49,433 nt of DNA from Pseudomonas tehranensis (GTDB taxonomy: Bacteria > Pseudomonadota > Gammaproteobacteria > Pseudomonadales > Pseudomonadaceae), in the NCBI RefSeq assembly GCF_014268615.1, contig NZ_JABWQV010000018.1, forward strand, positions 1 through 49,433, written 5' to 3'. The translations under genes were made by a program, and so were the position numbers. Below, piece by piece: positions 42,122 through 49,433 of this stretch. Every line of letters begins with the position of its first letter. Position 1 is the first letter of the stretch. The notes under the pieces were generated by a model. It saw only the letters and a program-made list of their open reading frames with translations, did not search any database and was not told the DNA's origin.

Positions 42122-42140
42122 CCAACCCGGCATGGGTTGG
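42122..42140 (-). promoter_or_regulatory. 7-bp hairpin in the rpmB leader
   Basis: On the minus strand CCAACCC ATGCC GGGTTGG forms a perfect 7-bp stem with a 5-base loop, ending 26 bases before the rpmB start codon. Its place just before the ribosome binding site would suit an RNA control element such as a ribosomal-protein autoregulatory site. No such element is known to me for L28. Confidence 0.5.
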
Positions 42141-42532
42141 CCGCTTAATCTCTCAGTCATTTGGCGCCAGGCGCCGCGTTTCTTTAAGGGTCTTACCGGC
42201 TACACCTACAGTGAAGGAACCGGGCCCCTAGAAAAGAGCGCTGCTTTATACCAGAAAGACCACAGCGCAACAACAGCCGGTGTGATTTGTCTTCGTTGGA
42301 AAGCAACGAGCAACACCCCCGAACGGCTTGGGCACAGGCTGGCGCCGCCTTTGACCGCTCGTCGCTGCAGGCCGGTTTTTTTTACCGATGCCGAGCTGGA
42401 GCCGTTAATACAGCGCCGCAGGGTGCCGGAAAATGCAAAAAGGGGATAGTCATTTTCCAGCGAGGCCACTAGGGTAGGCCTTTTCCAGACTGCACATGCA
42501 GATGGGCCTTCGACTTGCACAGGAAACCGACC
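42141..42532. other. About 390-base divergent gap without a gene
   Basis: It separates rpmB from the peptide-binding protein gene and should contain both promoters. Open frames here are unsupported shadows. I see no strong consensus promoter. Confidence 0.4.
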
Positions 42533-44119
42533 ATGCGCCTCGCTGCCCTCCCACTGTTGCTCGCCCCTCTGCTGATCAGCCCGCTGGCCCAGGCCGCCGC
42601 CCTGAGCGTTTGTACCGAGGCCAGCCCGGAAGGATTCGATGTCGTTCAATACAATTCGCTGACCACCACCAACGCATCCGCCGACGTGCTGATGAACCGC
42701 CTGGTGGATTTCGACACCGCCAGCGGCAAGGTCATCCCCAGCCTCGCCGAGAGCTGGGAAGTCTCGTCCGATGGACTGACCTACGTGTTCAAGCTGCGTC
42801 CGCAGGTCAAATTCCACCGGACCGAATACTTCACGCCGCGCCGCGATCTGACCGCCGAGGACGTCAAGTTCAGCTTCGAACGCATGCTTGACCCGGCGAA
42901 CCCCTGGCACAAGATCGCCCAGAGCGGCTACCCCCACGCCCAGTCCATGCAGCTACCGAGCCTGATCAAGAAAATCGACGCGCTGGACCCGCTGACCGTG
43001 CGCTTCATCCTCGATCATGCGGATTCGACCTTCCTGGCCACTTTGAGCATGGGCTTTGCCTCCATCTATTCGGCTGAATACGCCGATCAGTTGATGAAAG
43101 CCGGCACGCCAGAAGCACTCAACAACCAACCCATCGGCACCGGCCCGTTCATTTTCAACCGGTTCCAGAAAGACGCTTCGATTCGCTACAAGGCCAACCA
43201 CGACTATTTCGCCGGCAAGCCCCAAGTGGATCCGCTGATCTTCGCCATCACGCCGGACGCGAATGTGCGCCTGCAAAAACTGCGGCGCAACGAATGCCAG
43301 ATCGCCCTGTCACCCAAGCCGCAGGACGTCCAGGCCGCCAGGCAGGAGCCGACGTTGAAAGTGGCGCAGACCGACGCCTTCATGACCGCGTTCGTGGCGA
43401 TCAACAGCCAGCACCCACCCTTCGACAAGCCCGAGGTTCGACAAGCCATCAACCTGGCCTTCGACAAGGCCAGCTACCTCAAGGCCGTTTTCGAGGGCAC
43501 CGCCGAAGCGGCCAAGGGCCCCTACCCACCGAACACCTGGAGCTACGCCAAAAACTTGCCCGGCTACGCCCATGACCCGGCCAAGGCCCGTGACCTTCTG
43601 GCCAGGGCCGGTTTGAAGGACGGCTTTCAGACCACCATCTGGACCCGCCCTTCCGGCAGTCTGCTGAACCCCAACCCCAGCCTGGGCGCGCAGCTGCTGC
43701 AGGCCGACCTGGCGCAGATCGGCATTCAGGCCGAGATTCGCGTGATCGAATGGGGCGAACTGATCCGTCGCGCCAAGGCCGGGGAACATGACTTGCTGTT
43801 CATGGGCTGGGCCGGCGACAACGGCGACCCGGACAACTTCCTCACGCCGCAGTTTTCCTGCGCAGCGCTCAAGTCCGGCACCAACTTCGCCCGCTACTGC
43901 AACCCGGACCTGGATAAAGTGATCAGCGCCGGCAAGACCACGAGCGAGCAGGGCGTGCGCACCAAACTCTATGAGCAGGCCCAGGCGCAGATCCAGCAAC
44001 AGGCCCTGTGGCTGCCCTTGGCGCACCCGACCGCGTTCGCCCTGACCCGCAAGGATGTGCAGGGCTACTCGGTCAGCCCGTTTGGGCGGCAGGATTATTC
44101 GAAGGTCAGCCTCAAGTGA
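42533..44119 (+). CDS. Periplasmic dipeptide/oligopeptide-binding protein (SBP family 5), 528 aa
   Basis: Sec signal peptide M-R-L-A-A-L-P-L-L-L-A-P-L-L-I-S-P-L-A-Q-A-A, then the DppA-like body: V-C-T-E-A-S-P-E-G-F-D near the N-terminus, F-H-R-T-E-Y-F-T-P-R-R-D-L-T-A-E-D-V-K-F-S-F and W-A-G-D-N-G-D-P-D-N-F, as in DppA. No permease genes are nearby, so it shares a transporter encoded elsewhere. The ATG at 42533 is chosen over the upstream TTG. Position matches P. aeruginosa PA5317 from memory. Confidence 0.9.
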   Translation: MRLAALPLLLAPLLISPLAQAAALSVCTEASPEGFDVVQYNSLTTTNASADVLMNRLVDFDTASGKVIPSLAESWEVSSDGLTYVFKLRPQVKFHRTEYFTPRRDLTAEDVKFSFERMLDPANPWHKIAQSGYPHAQSMQLPSLIKKIDALDPLTVRFILDHADSTFLATLSMGFASIYSAEYADQLMKAGTPEALNNQPIGTGPFIFNRFQKDASIRYKANHDYFAGKPQVDPLIFAITPDANVRLQKLRRNECQIALSPKPQDVQAARQEPTLKVAQTDAFMTAFVAINSQHPPFDKPEVRQAINLAFDKASYLKAVFEGTAEAAKGPYPPNTWSYAKNLPGYAHDPAKARDLLARAGLKDGFQTTIWTRPSGSLLNPNPSLGAQLLQADLAQIGIQAEIRVIEWGELIRRAKAGEHDLLFMGWAGDNGDPDNFLTPQFSCAALKSGTNFARYCNPDLDKVISAGKTTSEQGVRTKLYEQAQAQIQQQALWLPLAHPTAFALTRKDVQGYSVSPFGRQDYSKVSLK

Positions 44120-44141
44120 CCACTGCCCCACAGAGCCCCCC

Positions 44142-44233
44142 TGTGGGAGCAAAGCTTGCTCGCGATCACGTCGTTACATACAACACTTCTGTTGGCTGTA
44201 AAACCGCTATCGCGAGCAAGCTTTGCTCCCACA
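44142..44233. repeat. REPIN, TGTGGGAGCAAAGC type
   Basis: TGTGGGAGCAAAGCTTGCTC (44142 on) pairs with its complement ending at 44233 around about 44 bases. It fills the gap between the convergent binding-protein and radC genes. Confidence 0.88.
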
Positions 44234-44258
44234 AGGGATTATTCAAGCCTGACCGCGC

Positions 44259-44933
44259 CTACATCCACCCATACTCCGCCATCGACAGCGGCTCACCATC
44301 GCCAACAATGAAGTGGTCAAGCACCCGCACGTCGATCAGCTCCAGCGCCTCCTGAAGCCGCTCAGTGAGCAACCGGTCGGCCTGGCTGGGCTCGGTGTGC
44401 CCGGAGGGGTGGTTGTGGCACAGGATCAACGCTGCGGCGTTATGGGCCAGGGCGCGCTTGACCACCTGCCGCGGATAGACGCTCGCGCTATCGATGGAAC
44501 CTCGAAACAAGGCCTCGTACGCCAGCACCCGATGCCGGGAATCGAGGAACAGGCAACCAAACACTTCATGAGGCTCGTGACGCAACATCGCCTTGAGGTA
44601 GTCCCGCACGGCCAGCGGACTCTCCAGCACCGAATCGCGCCGCAAATTTTCGGCCAGATGCCGACGCCCCATCTCCAGCACGGCCTGCAACTGCGCGAAT
44701 TTCGCCGGGCCCAGCCCCAGTTGTGCGTTGAAGGTATGCAGATCAGCCTCGAGCAAAACCCGCAGGCCTCCAAATTGATGCAGCAGATGTCGCGCCAGGT
44801 CCACCGCGCTTTTACCCGACACACCTGTGCGCAAGAAAATCGCCAAAAGCTCGGCGTCCGAAAGACTCGCCGATCCCAACTCCAGTAACCGCTCCCGTGG
44901 CCGCTCGGCCACCGGCCAATCGCGAATACTCAT
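44259..44933 (-). CDS. radC: RadC-family JAMM/MPN protein, 224 aa
   Basis: The start at 44933 (M-S-I-R-D-W-P) follows GGGAGATGCT; the longer frame overlaps coaBC and is not credible. N-terminal helix-hairpin-helix region ([12 protein letters not shown]), then the metalloprotease-like JAMM motif [14 protein letters not shown]. Despite the name, its role in DNA repair is doubtful. Divergent from coaBC. Confidence 0.93.
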   Translation of the reverse strand: MSIRDWPVAERPRERLLELGSASLSDAELLAIFLRTGVSGKSAVDLARHLLHQFGGLRVLLEADLHTFNAQLGLGPAKFAQLQAVLEMGRRHLAENLRRDSVLESPLAVRDYLKAMLRHEPHEVFGCLFLDSRHRVLAYEALFRGSIDSASVYPRQVVKRALAHNAAALILCHNHPSGHTEPSQADRLLTERLQEALELIDVRVLDHFIVGDGEPLSMAEYGWM

Positions 44934-45078
44934 AGCATCTCCCTGATTGTGGGCGCCGCTGTTCCGTAGCGGTCGCTGTGATATCGTAGCCCATCTTTTT
45001 TGCAGGCGATTTGCACCCAGGCAGGCTGCTGTCGAGGGGTTCGCCCTGCACTGACCATTGAAATCGAAAGGCAGGCCT

Positions 45079-46287
45079 ATGCAGCGGCTGTATCGGAAAC
45101 GCATCGTTCTGGGCGTCGGCGGTGGCATTGCCGCCTACAAGAGCGCCGAGCTGGTCCGCAGGCTTATCGACCAGGGCGCGGAAGTACGGGTCGTCATGAC
45201 CCGCGGCGGCAGTGAATTCATCACTCCGCTGACCATGCAGGCCCTGTCCGGGCACCCGGTTCACCTGGACCTGCTCGACCCGGCGGCCGAAGCCGCCATG
45301 GGCCATATCGAACTGGCCAAGTGGGCCGATCTGGTGCTGATCGCCCCGGCCACGGCTGACCTGATCGCCCGCCTGGCCCAAGGTATCGCGGATGATTTGC
45401 TGACCACCCTGGTGCTCGCCACCGACGCCGTGGTCGCCGTCGCGCCGGCCATGAACCAGGCCATGTGGCGCGATCCGGCCACCCAGGCCAATCTGCAATT
45501 GCTCCAAAGCCGCGATCTGAAAGTCTTTGGCCCGGCTTCCGGCAGCCAGGCCTGCGGCGATGTCGGCATGGGACGCATGCTCGAAGCCAACGATCTGGCC
45601 CAGTGCGCCGCCGACTGCTTCCAGCGCCAGGCGCTGACCGGCAAGCATGTGCTGATCACCGCCGGACCGACCCAGGAAAACATCGACCCGGTGCGCTACA
45701 TCACCAACCACAGCTCCGGGAAAATGGGCTTCGCCCTGGCCGAAGCCGCCGTGGAAGCCGGCGCCCGGGTCACCCTGATCACCGGCCCTGTGCATTTGCC
45801 CACCCCTGATCGGGTCACCCGCATCGACGTGGTCAGCGCCCGGGACATGTTGGCGGCCTGCGAAGCGGCCATCCCGTGCGATCTGTTCATCGCCTCGGCG
45901 GCGGTGGCGGACTACCGCCCCGAAGTCGTCGCCCCGCAAAAATTGAAGAAAGACCCTACGAGCGGCGACGGCCTGCTACTACAAATGGTGCGCAATCCGG
46001 ATATCCTCGCGACCATCGCCACCCGCCCGGACCGTCCGTTCAGTGTCGGCTTTGCCGCCGAAACCGAGCACCTGCTCGATTACGCCGCGCGCAAGCTCAA
46101 GGACAAGAACCTGGACTTGATCGTCGCCAACGACGTCGCCAACCCGAGCATTGGCTTCAACAGCGAAGAAAACGCCTGCAGCGTGATCGATCGCCAGTTG
46201 CACGCCACCCTTTTCGCCCAGACCAGCAAGAGCAAGATTGCCCGCCAGCTGATCACTTTTATCGCCGAACGGCTGAACCAGGTTTAA
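45079..46287 (+). CDS. coaBC: Bifunctional phosphopantothenoylcysteine synthetase/decarboxylase
   Basis: Two steps of coenzyme A synthesis in one 402-aa protein. CoaC (1-190): flavodoxin-like [10 protein letters not shown], active His in [14 protein letters not shown] and the Cys loop in [12 protein letters not shown]. CoaB (190-402): [14 protein letters not shown] and K-K-D-P. The ATG at 45079 is preferred to the TTG upstream at 45058. dut follows after 5 bases, an operon. Confidence 0.95.
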   Translation: MQRLYRKRIVLGVGGGIAAYKSAELVRRLIDQGAEVRVVMTRGGSEFITPLTMQALSGHPVHLDLLDPAAEAAMGHIELAKWADLVLIAPATADLIARLAQGIADDLLTTLVLATDAVVAVAPAMNQAMWRDPATQANLQLLQSRDLKVFGPASGSQACGDVGMGRMLEANDLAQCAADCFQRQALTGKHVLITAGPTQENIDPVRYITNHSSGKMGFALAEAAVEAGARVTLITGPVHLPTPDRVTRIDVVSARDMLAACEAAIPCDLFIASAAVADYRPEVVAPQKLKKDPTSGDGLLLQMVRNPDILATIATRPDRPFSVGFAAETEHLLDYAARKLKDKNLDLIVANDVANPSIGFNSEENACSVIDRQLHATLFAQTSKSKIARQLITFIAERLNQV

Positions 46288-46292
46288 TTGAC

Positions 46293-46748
46293 ATGCACGC
46301 TCTACAAGCCAAAATCCTCGACCCTCGCATCGGCACCGAATTCCCGCTGCCGCAATACGCCACACCGGGTTCCGCCGGCCTCGACCTGCGGGCCATGCTC
46401 AAGCAGGACACCGTCCTGGAGCCAGGCCAGACCCTGCTGATCCCAACCGGCCTGTCGGTGTACATCGGCGACCCGGGCCTGGCTGCGCTGATCCTGCCGC
46501 GCTCGGGCCTGGGCCATAAGCATGGCATCGTGCTGGGCAATCTGGTGGGCCTGATCGACTCCGATTACCAGGGCGAACTGATGGTGTCGTGCTGGAACCG
46601 TGGTCAAACGGCGTTCAACATCGCCGTGGGCGAGCGCATCGCCCAACTGGTGCTGGTCCCGGTAGTCCAGGCGCACTTCGAACTGGTGGAAGAATTCGAC
46701 GAGAGCCAGCGTGGCGCTGGCGGCTTCGGGCATTCCGGCAGCCACTGA
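46293..46748 (+). CDS. dut: dUTP diphosphatase
   Basis: Homotrimeric dUTPase of 151 aa that hydrolyses dUTP to dUMP. Motifs: D-L-R-A-M (1), P-R-S-G-L-G (2), [10 protein letters not shown] (3), and the Gly-rich C-terminal arm [10 protein letters not shown] (5). It follows coaBC by 5 bases. Confidence 0.96.
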   Translation: MHALQAKILDPRIGTEFPLPQYATPGSAGLDLRAMLKQDTVLEPGQTLLIPTGLSVYIGDPGLAALILPRSGLGHKHGIVLGNLVGLIDSDYQGELMVSCWNRGQTAFNIAVGERIAQLVLVPVVQAHFELVEEFDESQRGAGGFGHSGSH

Positions 46749-46762
46749 TCCAGCTGTTTCAG

Positions 46763-46783
46763 GCCGGGCGTCTCGCCCGGCCC
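46763..46783 (+). terminator. Terminator of coaBC-dut
   Basis: GGCCGGGCG and CGCCCGGCC pair perfectly around TCT, 15 bases after dut; CATTTATT follows rather than an unbroken T run. Confidence 0.7.
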
Positions 46784-47005
46784 ATTTATTAAGCTTCTGT
46801 TTCAGGACGAAAAATGCGCACAGGCCGGCTGCAAGGTTTCCCATCCGGAATCAATGTATTAGGCGATAGAGGCCAGGTAACGCTGTCTCATGGCACTTTC
46901 CCACCGCGAACTCTCTGTCAAAAACGCCGTCATACCCTTCAGTTTGAGCCTGCCGACGCGAACCGCCGGCCTGTCCAGTCATTTTCCTGATAGAGCGCCC
47001 CGCCC

Positions 47006-48403
47006 ATGAACACCCCAGCCGCAATCGCCCCGATCTTCCCTGACAGCATTTTCCGCGCCTACGACATCCGTGGCGTGGTGCCGGAGACCCTCACCGCCGA
47101 AACCGCCTATTGGATCGGCCGCGCCATCGGCTCCCAGAGCCTGGCGCAGGGTGAACCGAACGTGTGCGTCGGTCGCGATGGTCGCTTGTCCGGCCCCGAG
47201 CTGGTTGAACAATTGATCAAAGGGGTTGCCGACAGCGGTTGCCATGTCAGCGACGTGGGCCTGGTGCCGACGCCAGCGCTGTACTACGCCGCCAACGTGC
47301 TGGCCGGTAAATCCGGCGTGATGCTCACCGGCAGCCACAACCCGTCGAACTACAACGGCTTCAAGATCGTCATCGCCGGCGACACCCTCGCCAACGAGCA
47401 GATCCAGGCGCTGCACACCCGCCTCAAAACCAACGACCTGACCAGCGGCCAAGGCAGTATCACCAAGGTCGATATCCTCGAGCGCTACAACGACGAGATC
47501 GTCAAAGACGTCAAACTCGCCCGTCGCCTGAAAGTGGTGGTCGATTGCGGCAACGGCGCGGCCGGCGTGATCGCCCCACAACTGATTGAAGCCCTGAACT
47601 GCGAAGTCATTCCGCTGTTCTGCGAAGTGGACGGCAACTTCCCCAACCATCACCCGGACCCGGGCAAGCTGGAAAACCTGCAAGACCTGATCGCCAAGGT
47701 CGAGGAAACCAACGCCGACCTGGGCTTGGCCTTCGACGGCGACGGCGACCGCGTGGGCGTGGTCACCAACACTGGCAGCGTCGTGTTCCCGGACCGCTTG
47801 CTGATGCTGTTCGCCCGTGACGTGGTGGCGCGCAATCCGAACGCCGAAATCATCTTCGACGTTAAATGCACCCGCCGCCTGGTGCCGCTGATCAAGGAAT
47901 ACGGCGGTCGCCCACTCATGTGGAAAACCGGCCACTCGTTGATCAAGAAGAAAATGAAAGAGAGTGGCGCCCTGCTGGCCGGCGAAATGAGCGGCCACAT
48001 CTTCTTCAAGGAGCGCTGGTTCGGTTTTGACGACGGCATTTACAGCGCCGCGCGCCTGCTGGAAATACTCAGCAAAGAGAAATCCTCGGCCGAAGAGCTC
48101 TTCGCGACCTTCCCGAACGATATTTCTACGCCGGAAATCAATATCCATGTGACCGAAGAGAGCAAATTCAGCATCATTGATGCACTGCACGACGCTCAAT
48201 GGGGCGAAGGGGCCGAACTGACCACCATCGACGGTGTACGGGTCGACTATCCCCAAGGCTGGGGCCTGGTTCGCGCGTCCAACACCACGCCGGTGCTGGT
48301 CCTGCGTTTCGAAGCCGACAACGAAGCCGAACTGCAGCGCATCAAGGATGTGTTCCACACCCAACTCAAACGTGTTGCACCTGATCTTCAACTACCGTTC
48401 TGA
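47006..48403 (+). CDS. algC: Phosphomannomutase/phosphoglucomutase AlgC
   Basis: 465-aa alpha-D-phosphohexomutase that interconverts hexose 1- and 6-phosphates for alginate, LPS and rhamnolipid precursors. Catalytic Ser in T-G-S-H-N-P, metal loop D-G-D-G-D-R, sugar loop G-E-M-S-G-H and phosphate loop R-A-S-N-T-T-P are present. No long N-terminal extension is encoded here, unlike some fluorescent pseudomonads as I remember them. The argB start follows after 26 bases, as in P. aeruginosa. Confidence 0.96.
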   Translation: MNTPAAIAPIFPDSIFRAYDIRGVVPETLTAETAYWIGRAIGSQSLAQGEPNVCVGRDGRLSGPELVEQLIKGVADSGCHVSDVGLVPTPALYYAANVLAGKSGVMLTGSHNPSNYNGFKIVIAGDTLANEQIQALHTRLKTNDLTSGQGSITKVDILERYNDEIVKDVKLARRLKVVVDCGNGAAGVIAPQLIEALNCEVIPLFCEVDGNFPNHHPDPGKLENLQDLIAKVEETNADLGLAFDGDGDRVGVVTNTGSVVFPDRLLMLFARDVVARNPNAEIIFDVKCTRRLVPLIKEYGGRPLMWKTGHSLIKKKMKESGALLAGEMSGHIFFKERWFGFDDGIYSAARLLEILSKEKSSAEELFATFPNDISTPEINIHVTEESKFSIIDALHDAQWGEGAELTTIDGVRVDYPQGWGLVRASNTTPVLVLRFEADNEAELQRIKDVFHTQLKRVAPDLQLPF

Positions 48404-48429
48404 TTTTTGAAGCACCACCGGAGCCCTGA

Positions 48430-49335
<906 letters not shown>

Positions 49336-49346
49336 GCGACACCCAT

Positions 49347-49388
49347 AAAAAAGACCCCGTTCAACCTGGTTGAGCGGGGTCTTTTTTT
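49347..49388 (+). terminator. Strong terminator of algC-argB
   Basis: AAAAAAGACCCCG and CGGGGTCTTTTTTT form a long stem with an inner CAA/TTG extension, 12 bases after argB. Confidence 0.95.
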
Positions 49389-49414
49389 ACACCACTTTTT
49401 CAGATGATGCTTTT

Positions 49415-49433
49415 GTGGCGAGGGAGCTTGCTC
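49415..49433. repeat. REP element cut by the window end
   Basis: GTGGCGAGGGAGCTTGCTC matches the first arm of the REPIN at 34474 exactly; the partner arm should lie just past the edge. Confidence 0.8.

Noticed and set aside
46979..48391. 470-aa minus-strand frame opposite algC
   Set aside because: Antisense shadow with low-complexity His/Asp/Val composition; algC has all catalytic motifs.

Overview
The window reads as chromosomal DNA of a fluorescent-group Pseudomonas. The grounds are GC-rich codon use in most genes, REP/REPIN palindromes of the types GTGGCGAGGGAGC and TGTGGGAGCGGGC, and a right half whose gene order (cycB, a PauR-like regulator, dadX-ridA-dadA, lrp, a PuuB-type oxidase, KauB-type aldehyde dehydrogenase, rpmG-rpmB, solute-binding protein, radC, coaBC, dut, algC, argB) follows, from memory, the PA5300-PA5323 segment of P. 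aeruginosa. No database was searched, so all names rest on recognised motifs and context.

Region 1 (1 to about 5.7 kb) is an AT-rich accessory segment. It holds an unrecognised lipoprotein, a tRNA-like scar, a frameshifted small gene, an unrecognised one-helix membrane protein on the minus strand, about 0.9 kb without a gene, and two small genes on the plus strand that sit in what look like integron gene cassettes. Their stop codons overlap RYYYAAC-type half-sites and each cassette ends at a GTTAGG core. No integron integrase is present. The first cassette gene is the most unusual protein here: ten tandem octapeptides (R-S-H-I-D/N-P-x-x) followed by four copies of a strand unit ending in W-I/V-G-F.

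Region 2 (5.8 to 13.8 kb) carries a secreted Cys-rich protein, two PhyH-type dioxygenase paralogues (the second lacking about 54 internal codons) and, between them, a TetR-controlled reductase set (Old Yellow Enzyme, SDR, quinone-reductase-like MDR) and a half-size ABC exporter.

Region 3 (13.8 to 20.2 kb) carries a short-type ArgC divergent from a LysR regulator, an orphan family-3 solute-binding protein, a secreted haloperoxidase-like hydrolase and a soluble hybrid histidine kinase.

Region 4 (20.2 to 27.8 kb) is an amino-acid/GABA-type catabolic set: Lrp regulator, HAD protein and GabT on the minus strand; a 2-hydroxyacid dehydrogenase, a double-domain acetyltransferase and a cupin on the plus strand; then an acetyl-CoA hydrolase/transferase-family protein.

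Region 5 (27.9 to 41.5 kb) combines D-/L-alanine catabolism (dadA, ridA, dadX, with a divergent Lrp) and gamma-glutamyl-polyamine catabolism (PauR-like repressor, PuuB-like oxidase, KauB-like dehydrogenase, cupin). These are interrupted by a MocR/DUF1127 divergent pair, a phospholipase-D lipoprotein and an MFS exporter.

Region 6 (41.6 kb to the end) is core: rpmB-rpmG, a dipeptide-type binding protein, radC, coaBC-dut, algC and argB. REPINs fill many of the gaps in the right half, and none was seen in the accessory left end.
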